Source of the DNA: Batkoa obscura
Taxonomy: Eukaryota > Entomophthoromycota > Entomophthoromycetes > Entomophthorales > Batkoaceae
Reading direction: 5' to 3'
Assembly: GCA_030770535.1 (NCBI GenBank)
Contig: JASVEC010000238.1
Span: forward strand, 1-26,813
DNA: 26,813 nucleotides
Shown here: in pieces, positions 10,175-19,970 of the stretch
Layout: each line of letters starts with the position of its first letter
Position numbering within the stretch: position 1 is the first letter of the stretch
Position numbers and translations under genes: made by a program
The notes under the pieces: generated by a model
The model's input: the letters and a program-made list of their open reading frames with translations, nothing else
The model's database searches: none
Told to the model about the DNA's origin: nothing

Positions 10175-12299
10175 TTTAAATCAAAAGTTGTATAATAATA
10201 ATAATAATAATAATAATATCCATCATCTCCTTAAATAAAACATATTGTATTGTGAGCTTACTTCTATTTCTATTAATACATTTGTAACGTTTTATTTATC
10301 ATATTGTTTACTATTGATACTTGAATAGTTCGAGGGTGATTATAAATTATAGTCTCAAATAAGCATAGATCTAGAGTAAATTCGGATTTAACCGGTCCAA
10401 TAAAGTCATTTAAATTTAGTTTTGATAAATCAAATAATTAGTTGATATTACAAGGATCAAATAAATTTAAAGTTTAGCAATAATATAAATTAAAGGTTAA
10501 AGAATACGAGTAGGCGATTAATGAGTGGTTAGCTTTAATTAGGTTTTGGTAGCTTTAATTGATAGAGGTGTAAAAGGAGATTATAGCCTGTAGATAATAA
10601 ATTTTTAAAGAATAATTATCGCGGATGAAATTATAATATAGTGATATTTTAAAGAGCTCATAGCTACTCTTTTTCAAACCAAAATGGTTGTATTTGATTG
10701 TTTTTTAGAGTAAAAGCTAAATTTAAAATCAGACTATTTCAATTGTTCTTTTTACTTAACAAAACAAATTACTAATTTTTTCAAACTATTATAAATTAGT
10801 GTAAAAACACTTTAGGTATTTTCGCCCAGCATCCAAAAGTTAAAGAAAATGATAGCTTTATTGCTTCACAGTCAGTACCCTTATTACAGAATATCCCATT
10901 TTATAATCTGTAACCTGAATTTCAAAATTAAGGCGAGATAATAGAAGGTTTGCAGTCTCTATTTAACATTTAAGAACATCGAGGGATAAGATAAAACTTA
11001 CAATATCATTGTTAGTAAGTATTAGCAAAACTCATGGTTTTTAAATAATAAATTTTTAAATGAAACTCAAATTTTGTGCAGCAGGTAAGGAACGCAGCAT
11101 TGAAATTAGAAAGCGGATGTATATATAAGGTAAATGGATGAGTCATAGGCAATTACGGGTTTAAAAACTTGCTTTGTTGAGAATTGAGTTTTAAGGATCA
11201 AATATTAGACTTTATTTTAATTATTTGAAAGCAGGGATAGTTTTGATTCTAGCAGTAGTTTGATTTCATTAGAAGCCTATTTAAAGAAAAAAAGAATTAG
11301 AAGATACTAATAAAAAATAGTTCATACCATTACATATTGTATTTGATAGTTCATTATATTACTAAGTTATTAACTGGTCCATTTTTAAATATTTAGATAA
11401 AGTAACTTGAAAACATAATTTAACTTAATCATGTGGATATTTTAGTCATTTAAATGCGCAACTACTATGTAGAAAATACGAGTTATTGAATACTAGTTTA
11501 ATGCGAGTTATCCTTTATGATTACCAAATAAGATAGCAAATAATTTTTGTACAAGAATTATAATTAAAGTTAAATTTTAAGAGTTGGAATAGTGGTTATA
11601 ATTAGGCTACAATTACCTATATATCATATATAGAATATTTAACCATAGCGATAAGATTTAAATTTTACTCTATTTTTTTAATAGTATATAATGTAAAATA
11701 TGCATTATTCAAGTACATGTATGTTGAGGTGTCTCTAGCTTCATATATTTTCCCACTCTTAACCATTGTTAAGTGGAAACGTTATTAAACATTTAAACAA
11801 AAAAGACATGTCCATATTTAATCTAATGGTATCAAGGTTTTATTCAAAAAATAACGCGTAGGCATACCTATAAATATAGTACTTGTTTTGTTAAAATACT
11901 GTAGTACTTTACTTTTTTTTAAAATTTTTAAAAAATATTATAAGATTGCAATACAATAATAAAGCAACTAATATTGTTATATCAAACAAGAAAACATAAA
12001 ATAAATTTCCAAGTAATGTCATTTTATTAGCATATATATTTAAAGTTAATACTATCTAAATGAAATGTTTTAAACAATATAATTTTTAATTAGTATAATA
12101 AAAAACAAGTATTCGAGCTAATATAATGTAATATTAAATAATTTTAAATTAAAATCTAATAATATAATATTTTGCTTTTTAAATCATCAAAATTTATTGT
12201 TGCTTATTTAAAATAAAACAAAACAATTTTATAGTTAAAAATAAAGTAAAAATTATTAAATATTAAAAAAACGTTTTTATAAAATTTAACTATTATACC
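10175..12299. other. Gene-poor region, PY-motif gene to tRNA-Cys
   Basis: 2.1 kb without a standard-code gene. It begins with a trinucleotide microsatellite. About 10355-10760, 10800-11010 and 11085-11330 have plus-strand frames without TGA that are punctuated by TAA and TAG, with diverse residue content. From about 11400 on it is plain AT-rich sequence. A stretch at 11837-11868 weakly resembles 13166-13198, beside repeat copy R3. Confidence 0.4.
10192..10218. repeat. (TAA)n microsatellite
   Basis: About nine uninterrupted units of ATA/TAA lie just after the stop codon of the PY-motif gene, probably in its 3' untranslated region. Expected to vary in length between strains. Confidence 0.9.
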
Positions 12300-12540
12300 A
12301 AAGTATCAAATAGGTTAACTCTATTTTATGGTATTTTAAGCATTTGAGAGTGTTTTTTTGGCTTTATCACTTTTTCTTACCTTTTAAGCGCTATCTAAGT
12401 GGAAAAATTACTAGTAAAATTGTTAAATCTAGAAATATATTCCCATTTGTATCATTTTTAAATTTAATATCATATTTAATACTATTAGAATTTTGTACTA
12501 AAAAATATTTATATACTATAAAAAGAGCTATAATTCTATC
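12300..12540 (+). repeat. Dispersed repeat, copy R2, abutting tRNA-Cys
   Basis: Plus-strand copy of the repeat seen at 4405-4700 and 13085-13260; the clearest match is GTGTTTTTTTGGCTTTATCA... through CTAAGTGGAAAAATTACTAGTAAAATTG at about 12349-12422. The translated frame from 12344 parallels copy R1 (FFW-F-PFKRYLSG-I-SKI). It ends directly at the tRNA-Cys, and that frame runs on into the tRNA, so the frame itself is not a gene. Copy R3 lies 0.5 kb past the tRNA in the opposite orientation. Retroelements that target Pol III genes leave such patterns, but the class is not established. Confidence 0.5.
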
Positions 12541-12542
12541 TT

Positions 12543-12614
12543 GGGCGTATAGCTCAGTGGTAGAGCAATCGACTGCAGATCGATAGGTCCCTGGTTCAAA
12601 TCCGGGTGCGCCCT
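12543..12614 (+). tRNA. tRNA-Cys (anticodon GCA), copy 1
   Basis: A 72-nt cloverleaf: acceptor GGGCGTA/TGCGCCC, D arm GCTC/GAGC, anticodon loop CTGCAGA on ATCGA/TCGAT, T arm CCTGG-TTCAAAT-CCGGG. No intron. Five T at 12617-12621 give a Pol III stop. Identical in all 72 bases to the minus-strand copy at 26100-26171. Confidence 0.97.
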
Positions 12615-13084
12615 TGTTTTTACTAAACGAACTTGAGGTAAAGATAGATTGTTTTTTTGGCTGAATCTTAAGTAATTGTATCTTGTGAGTTCAAGGATGA
12701 CATCTCCTTGGTTGTCATTGATTTGAGGGGAGCTCAGTTATTCAATAAATTGAATTTCCATGGTTATTTTTTCTTGAGGAAATCAGGTAAAATTTCCCTG
12801 TGTAAATATTGAGTCAAATTTTTAAAACTAGAATCAAATATTAACAATGTTACATTTTTAAAATGTCTAATTAAATAAAATAAAAAATAAACCATTATAT
12901 ATGAAATTGTCTCAAGCTATTCAAAATAAATTAGTTATTAAAAAATAAACAAGATGTCGAGTCAATAATTGTTAACTCAAGCCATTGAATTATTTACCAA
13001 CCAAAAGTAAGCTTAAACCTTAATCACTCAAAAAAAGTTAACAATTTAACTATTGGAAACAGATGGGGATGTATTTTTGTGCCT
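12615..13084. other. Intergenic, 3' of tRNA-Cys
   Basis: AT-rich spacer between tRNA-Cys and repeat copy R3. No ORF or RNA is supported. Confidence 0.5.
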
Positions 13085-13260
13085 AAGAGTTTTACTAACA
13101 AATTTTCCGCTTAAATAGCGCTTAAAAAATGGAAAAAATAATGAAGCCAAAAAAAATATTACCAGATTTTATTCAAAAAAAATGGTGTAGGAAAACCAAA
13201 AATTAGACCTAAGTAAACGACTAAAAATTGTTTACTTTGTAGTCAAAAAAAGTGCTTAGC
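13085..13260 (-). repeat. Dispersed repeat, copy R3
   Basis: Minus-strand copy whose core TTTTTTTTGGCTTCATTA...TTAAGCGCTATTTAAGCGG aligns with R2 and R1; further upstream on its strand it also shares AATTTTTAGT...AGGTCT with R1. It carries an AGTGCTTAGCA near-palindrome where R1 has AGCACTAAGTGCT. It is diverged and old-looking, and the ends are not defined. Confidence 0.45.
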
Positions 13261-13806
13261 AATCATTTGAGGTTAAGCTTAAATTTAATGGCTCAAAAAG
13301 ATTTTCATGGACAAAAAGCAGTCTACATTTGTCTCAAGTCTATTTATTTTTCAAAAAGATATCCAGTAATATGTATTTTTTAAGCAATGGACTGCTTTTG
13401 ACTGATATAATTAGAAATTAATTTTTTATCTTAATATGATCAACTTAGTGAAGCTTTATAAACAACCAATAGATATAGAGTTTATGATGCTAACTTTGTA
13501 TGTAACGTTCATATTTGTCATCTAATAATATTTTAAAACAACTATGAATTGAGCAAAAAATTTTCAGAATGATAGCGCGTTTACATTAGTTGAAGTGATT
13601 GGCTCTTATCTAATTTTCATCATTCTATTTAGTCTTAGTGATATTTTTATTTGATCAAAAGTTGGATCTTGTTTGATTGGTTGTAGAGGCTATAATGGCG
13701 TTTTATATCAATATAATTGGTTAATATTTAGTTTAGTGATGATTGGATTATAAGCTTATAAGTCATTCATGGAATAAAGTAATTTTCTTTTAAATAAGTC
13801 GCAAAA
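13261..13806. other. Intergenic, upstream of SANT/Myb gene
   Basis: AT-rich sequence expected to hold the promoter and leader of the gene starting at 13807. No motif stands out and no ORF is supported. Confidence 0.5.
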
Positions 13807-16692
13807 ATGGACTTTGATGATATAGAAAAGAATCTATCAACCCCAATTTCAAGTTTAGTACGAGAGCTCGGACATGCAAAGAGGAGCGAACTAATGAAAA
13901 ATGGCTCCCAAGTTGGTGGAGTAACTTGTGAAAAGCCCAAAAGCACAGCGGTCAGAGCAGATGGTTGGACAGAAAAAGAGGATTTCAATATATTTAGGTC
14001 GGTTAGAAAGTATAAAGAAGACTGGGATAAAATAGCATCAGTAGTAAAAACTCGTACTGCTGAAGAATGTAAGACAAGGTGGAATAATCTTGAATCAAGG
14101 AGGTTGTCGAAGCTTAATGCTAAAAAAGCTAAGGAGGCTGCTACTAAAAAAAACGAAGGCAATGTAGTAAAGAAAAAAAAGGAAGGGGATGGAGTAAATA
14201 AAACAAATTCAGGGACTTTTGGATCAGTAAACAATCTTTTTAATAATACTAATTTTGATCTATTTATCAAAGACGGGGATTTTGCCAATTCAAACAATAA
14301 TATTAATCCATTATTAATTCATGATATAAACATGAAGTTAGATAGTAGTATAATGATGGATAGCAGTGTTTTGGGATTTAATACAGGAAATGTACAAAGC
14401 ATTCAAGCCTCAAGTACACAAACCGATCCAAATTTTGATTATAATTCTTTATTAATTAATAATGAGCCTGCTGAAAATAAAAACGTCACTGACTCCATTA
14501 ATATGACTAAAAGCTTATCTGGCACAACTGCCCCTTTAAATAACATACAAACTCCTTTGTTTCAAGATCAATCTTTTAATGATATTATGAATTTAAACCC
14601 TTTGTTAAATGGAGGATATGGTGATAACCAAGGCTTATCAAGTTTGTTAAATGTTCAAAATTTGGGAGGAAATCATAACTCACTCAATAATTTAACAGAC
14701 CCTCTTTACTCACAACTCCAAAGACTGCCCAGTCTTAACGATGTTCCAAATAGTAATCCACAAAACGGTAACCCACTTGATATTTCAAGTTTAGTTGGAC
14801 AAAATTTACCTAATCCATATGGAATTAATAGCTTAGCTTCGCTAGGATTGAATAATTATGGGGTAAATTCAGTTAACAATATGTTCGCAGACCTATTACA
14901 GCACCCACATGGACTTCAACTTTGGCATACTTACTTAATACTTTCACAAAGGAAACCAGACTCCAAAGAAAAGGCAATTACTATACTTCAAAAACTAATC
15001 GACGATTTAAAAGATCCTCAAAAAGAATATTTAGATGAGACTGATAATGATTTGAATATTCATGTTTATTCAAATGGAAAATTCAAAAAAAATAAAGATA
15101 AAAAAATAAGAAAGGGTAATAATCAAAAAGATAATGAATATGAAGATAACGACCAAGAGGATGGTTACCAAGACGATAACAAAAAACTGGCTATAAGGAA
15201 GGATGAAGAAGAAGCTATGTTGTATCATCAGCTCTCAACTTATGATTTCCCTGACGAGATGGAAGAAGATAATGATTTCTCTTCCAATGAAAGGGACGAT
15301 GACTCTGAAACAAATGATAGTCCAGAAATGCGAGGTAAAAAGATTTTTATTTTCGTTTTTTAACTAAATATTTTTAGCTGAGGAATTAGAGAATTTATTA
15401 GAAGAAGAAAGTAATATTCAAATAAATCAGGAGATTCAAAACTCAACCTGGATGCATGCAAAAGAAGAGTAATATTATTTAGTATATTTAAGTTACAACT
15501 AAATATTGTTTAGAAATGGATTACTTTTTGGCGCAAATTGCTTAAACTTATTAAGGAAACAAATGCAAAAAGTAAGTAGTTAGTTTTTAAATAGACAATG
15601 TTTGACCGTTTAGAATATGCAAATCGTTGTTCAGGCCTATACTATAGAAAGTACATTTAGAGGCGCGGATTCAGAAAACGCACGGTATTGGAAAGATCAA
15701 ATAGTAATGAATATACATTTTAATAAAGACTTATTAACCTTGAAATCAGCTGCATATAAAAAGACTAAACGATTATGGACAATCCAAAACACGTACAAAA
15801 CTAAATACTCCTATTGATGAGTCGGATCAGGGAAGAGATTATTTTTCGTTTTTTACAATCCCTGGTGCACAGTACTTAGAAAGTATAATATCAATGATAA
15901 ACTCTTACATGTTGCCTCCAGAGGGAAATACTCAAAACAAACCGGGAAATGGTAGTAAATGTGTAGACGAAATTGAGTATCCAAAGGCCACATATTGCGT
16001 TGCTGGCTCTGCTAAACAAAAGGTAGAGAAATTTACAATCATTGGGCAAATTTGTCATAAGATTTTGAATCCGATATTTTTCAAAGAGCTTTTGCCATAT
16101 TTCGATCCAGGTAACAATGAATTAATTGGTTGTTTAATTATTCTAATTTTAAAAAGTACAAAAGAGAACTCGACACATTTTTACTCCAGTGGAAGATAGG
16201 TAATTTTTAGTTTACACCGTTTCAATTCAAATTTTATCGTTAGGCTCCTTACTATTGGTCTTCATAAATTTGGAGATGATTTCCCAAGTATTCGATCACA
16301 AATCTTAACCCCAAGGACATCGAAACAGTTGGAGAATAGATTTAATAATTTAAAGTGTCGTCGTACAGCTTTTAACCCGGTTCAGGTATACTTAAATATA
16401 TCACTCTATACTAGCTAAAAAATTATAGGATTATTATTTAAGGCAAATTAAACCTTTGACAGTTGAGGAGGAGGAGCTTCTAAATGCTGTAAGTAAATTG
16501 AGATAATTATAACTACATAATAACCATTTAATATAGGGTGTCAAGCATTATGGTAAAAAATTTAAATTAATTTCACAAAGAATCATACCTCAGCGTCCTC
16601 CCTTTTTATTAAGAAAAGCTTGGAAAGACATGGAACAACGCAAGAATACCCCATATAGACCAGAGTATATTGAAAAGTTGCAAAATGTTTAA
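13807..16692 (+). CDS. Nuclear protein with three SANT/Myb-like repeats, GON4L-like
   Basis: Nine exons: 13807-15334, 15378-15468, 15514-15571, 15614-15703, 15750-16110, 16157-16199, 16244-16385, 16429-16488, 16537-16692, giving 842 aa. A Myb/SANT repeat at about 53-100 (GWTEKED...DWDKIAS...RWNNL) precedes a lysine-rich patch. Next come an Asn-rich disordered region (about 140-360) and an acidic segment leading to DFPDEMEEDND and AEELENLLEEE. A helical stretch LLRKQMQKNMQIVVQAYT resembles the GON4L core. The C-terminus has two more SANT-like repeats: FTPVEDRLLTIGLHKFG (about 718-772) and LTVEEEELLNAGVKHYG (about 781-830). GON4L relatives are nuclear transcriptional or chromatin factors; that role is inferred. 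The eight introns restore one continuous frame that otherwise seems broken near 15.7 and 16.1 kb. Family assignment is moderate; another Myb-type factor is possible. Confidence 0.75.
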
Positions 16693-17132
16693 AATTGTAC
16701 TTATCATGTGGTGTATCGCTCTATAGGTGTCAAAATCAAGCATTGTGTAATTTTAAATGGGAATTTTCCAGATATGTCTTATTGTCTATTTAATATTTTG
16801 TTTACTTTCATTAAAATATGTATTATCTAACTATCGTTATATCATGATATATTTTAATAAATTAAAATATCTATAGCTCAAATACTTGATGACATCTAAT
16901 GAGTAAATCACTTTGCTTTGTTCTAATGAAATTTAAACCGTGGTTTTACTTGGTGTTGGATAAAAGAAAAAGAAAAATAATTTTATACCTATGCTACATG
17001 TAAAAAAAAAGTCTTATAAAGCCATACCTATTTCAGCCGTAGGCTATTATAGTTAAAAAAAGTTCTAAATCAAAAATTAATATCATAAATTAAAATATCT
17101 AAATTCAATTTGATAAAAATCTCAATTCCAGT
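16693..17132. other. Convergent intergenic region, SANT/Myb gene and SDHAF3-like
   Basis: 440 bp of AT-rich sequence shared by two gene 3' ends. CATACCTATTTCAGCC near 17025 resembles ATACCTATCTCAG near 23750; the match is too short to call a repeat family. Confidence 0.5.
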
Positions 17133-17474
17133 TTAATTAGGTAACTTTGGTTTTTGCGTTTCTTCATACAACTCATATAGCGTATCAATCTGTTCTGGAG
17201 AAAACCTTTCCAAATCTTGGGTCTTTGGTTTGATCCCTGAACTACCCACTGTCTTCTTTGGTACGTTTTTAAATTCTTCTTCGAGCTGATCTAAGTATAT
17301 ATTCCACTCCTTGGTAAAAGCATTTAAAAACGGCGATTCTAAAGTCAAGTTTTTATGCTTGTGAAATTCTTCTTTTACATAACTGTCACCTATTATCCTC
17401 TGATGCGGTGATAGGTTTCTATGTAAGCGTAAGATTTTGCGATATAATTGCCTGCCTTGAAGCAGATTATTCAT
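17133..17474 (-). CDS. SDHAF3/ACN9-like succinate dehydrogenase assembly factor
   Basis: Single exon, 113 aa, near the usual length. The LYR motif is at residues 10-12, followed by KILRLHRNLSPHQRIIGD and YVKEEFHKHK, the signature of the ACN9/SDHAF3 family, and then an F-xEW-YLDQL segment. Family members work in the mitochondrial matrix, protecting and helping insert the iron-sulfur subunit Sdh2 of complex II; yeast Acn9 mutants fail on acetate. The ATG fits the family's short N-terminus. This gene argues for aerobic mitochondria and so against an anaerobic gut fungus as source. Confidence 0.88.
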   Translation of the reverse strand: MNNLLQGRQLYRKILRLHRNLSPHQRIIGDSYVKEEFHKHKNLTLESPFLNAFTKEWNIYLDQLEEEFKNVPKKTVGSSGIKPKTQDLERFSPEQIDTLYELYEETQKPKLPN

Positions 17475-18035
17475 CTTAATTTGTGGTTGAAGTGTGGTGT
17501 CTTGTAGAAAGTTAAAATTGAAAAATAGTCAACCTAGCAATTCATTAAATAGTAGATTTTCAAGAATTGATTGGCTATTTTCTATAAAGATTTAGATAGT
17601 GTTTATTTTTACAATATAAGCTGTAAATGAAAACAATAGTAATATAATATTCTAAAAATTGTTGAGTATTATCTAATAGTTACCCCTTTGTATTTATCGA
17701 CTTTCTATAAAGGAGTTTCTAGAAGCCATTCACTTGTTCAAACCATTCTATAAAATATTGAATTAATCATGAATTAATTCCTTTTATCTTAGATTTATAA
17801 CACTTTTGTCTTCTGATAAAGGAAATAATATGTATATTAACTACTAAAAAAGTATTAAAGTAAAGATAAATAATCAAATGAAATGCAACAATAACACTAA
17901 AAATCTACAAAGAGCAATAGAAAAGCGATAGTAGCATCAATTATTTTGTTAAATTACTTAAAACAATATTTAAAGTTCACAAGAATAAATTTAAAAATTA
18001 TATTACTTATAGTTAGTTAAAATTAATATTAGAGT
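17475..18035. other. Intergenic, SDHAF3-like to elongase
   Basis: 561 bp between two minus-strand genes: the 3' end of the elongase and the promoter of the SDHAF3-like gene. AT-rich, nothing recognised. Confidence 0.5.
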
Positions 18036-19003
18036 CTAAATCTTTTTTGAACGAGGCTTGCTTGGCACGGAGGCTTTCTCTTTAACTTCCTCTTCCGCTT
18101 TTTCAGTAGTGCCTTTGTTTTCTTTAACAGCTTTAGGTTTTGAGTAAGCTTTATAAAAGAATTCAATGAATAGTAAGAGGTAGGAAGAGAGCAAACCTGC
18201 TCCAAAGATAGCGTTTGGTAACTTACCGTTACAGTCCCCAAAGGTAGGAAATTGAGGGTAATAATGGAAAGTGAAATAAGTGTATAAACAGAAATATACT
18301 ACGGACAAATCAATAATGAATTGAGTAATCTGTAATACAGTAATGTATTTCTTCCACCACACTTTGATTTTAAAGGTGGAAAGTAAATAGTAATAGTACA
18401 TGAAAATATGAACAAAAAGATTTAAAATTACAGGTACCCAGGATACTGAGCTTTGGCCAGATAATTGAGAAAAGCATAGTAAAGCGGTCATTGAATGATG
18501 GTACCAATGTAAAAATTCTAAAACAATTAAAAATGATATAAAAACTACTCCAAAATAAACTTACCGAGTTTCTTTTTACGTAAAACAAGGAAAACGGTGT
18601 CAATTAACTCATAAAATTTTGTAAGGTAGTTGATATAATATAAAAGCTCTAAACGTTGAGTCCAAATTTCTTTTGAGCATATGGAAGCAAAGGGACCTTC
18701 ATTATAGAAAAAAGGGATCACATTTTCAGCAAATAAAAGGAATAATGCTAACGAAGCTATGGTGAGGAAAGCGTTATGAAGTTGGAAAAGGAAAGATAAT
18801 TGAATTGGTTTTTGATTTTTCATAAAAGCTTGACCACCAAAGATAACAACAAGGTAAGTTAAACATACCATAAAAACTTCACGATAGGTGGAAAGTGGGG
18901 TTACCCCTTCAACGAACCTAAACTCGGAAGCTGGGTTACCTATTACTTTTTCATAAGCGATTTCAAAGTAATGCTGGAAGGATAAGGAGGTTAGGGCCGA
19001 CAT
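18036..19003 (-). CDS. ELO family very-long-chain fatty acid elongase
   Basis: Two exons on the minus strand, 19003-18565 and 18517-18036, with a 47-nt intron, giving 306 aa and a TAG stop. It has several hydrophobic segments, the ELO box around YYINYLTKFYELIDTVFLVL (about 124-143), and the catalytic histidine motif HWYHH at 150-154, within FLHWYHHSMTALLCFSQL, close to yeast Elo2/Elo3. The C-terminal tail is Lys-rich and ends RSKKI, a possible ER-retention signal. The enzyme catalyses the condensing step of malonyl-CoA-dependent elongation in the ER, feeding sphingolipid and membrane lipid synthesis. The intron falls just before the HxxHH motif. Confidence 0.93.
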
Positions 19004-19970
19004 TAAATTTTAATTGAAAAAAGAGAAGGTAAACAAAAGTTTTTGAAAATTAAAATATTTATAGCTAACCTTATTTGAAAATAACTTAATATGGTTAAAA
19101 CTGTGAGCTGGGCTTCTGATTGGACTGTCGGTTCTGTTATCTAAGTAGAACTTTTATTGGATTAATGAGTACTAAATTTTGCGGCAGAATCAGTCCACTT
19201 TTTTATCACTCAATGAATCATGGGGCAACTTTATTAATGATATGAACTGAGTGGGAAGTATTTTTATTGGTCAAGAATTATTCTCCAAATTTAAGCTAAC
19301 AATATTAGTGAATTTTATGGAGATTAAAATCTTTTCCGAAAATAAAATGGTGCTTTATTGTCCACAATATATACGAGAACTATTGAAGTAGAATTTTAAA
19401 CTCTCTTTCAAAATTAAACTCCTTTTAAACTAATAAATCAACTACATATTCTAATAAGTGTACATGATTTTTATTAATATTGACAAAGTATATACTATTT
19501 TAAAAAGTAGGTAAAATATGATATTTGTCACTATATAAAAATAAATAGTATTGTATTGGAATCAATACTTCTAATTAATAGTTGTAATAAGTTGAAAATT
19601 TAAGAACAACAAACAAGAAACAATTATACCAAATTTGACTTTAGAGTTAAGATATCAAAAACTACACTTTTAAAAAATTCTAAAAACTAATATTGAATTA
19701 ATTAGCTTAAAATAATCCATTTTAATAATACAAGCATTTTGACTTAGTTCTCTGCTTTTATAACATTTAATGTGTGTCATAATCGATAAATAATATAAAT
19801 ACAGTTGACCTAAAATTAGACAAAAAGAGAGATCAAGTGCACAGTCCATCCAAAGATAAATAAATGATAACCAAAAAGGTGGCATGGATGCCCAAAAAAA
19901 ACAGCTGTAATTGTCTAGATTCCCTATCAAAGAGATTAAACTAAAGTTAAATATTTTAAATAATTCAAAA
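19004..19970. other. Intergenic, elongase to kinase
   Basis: 967 bp holding the elongase promoter and the kinase 3' flank. A minus-strand frame at 19670-19930 (86 codons, aromatic and hydrophobic) lies here but has no family resemblance and overlaps no exon; treated as chance. Confidence 0.5.

Noticed and set aside
12344-12586. Plus-strand ORF of 80 codons
   Set aside because: It runs into the tRNA-Cys gene and lies in repeat copy R2; not an independent gene.
13767-14297. Minus-strand ORF of 176 codons
   Set aside because: Antisense shadow of the first exon of the SANT/Myb gene; composition mirrors the Lys/Asn-rich sense strand.
15617-15900. Apparent frameshift in the SANT/Myb gene
   Set aside because: A 46-nt GT-AG intron at 15704-15749 joins the two frames exactly and gives a continuous family-like sequence; a second intron at 16111-16156 explains the break near 16.1 kb.
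19670-19930. Minus-strand hydrophobic ORF of 86 codons, with TTTTTTTTGG similar to the dispersed repeat
   Set aside because: No family resemblance, and only the T-run matches the repeat; the rest does not align.
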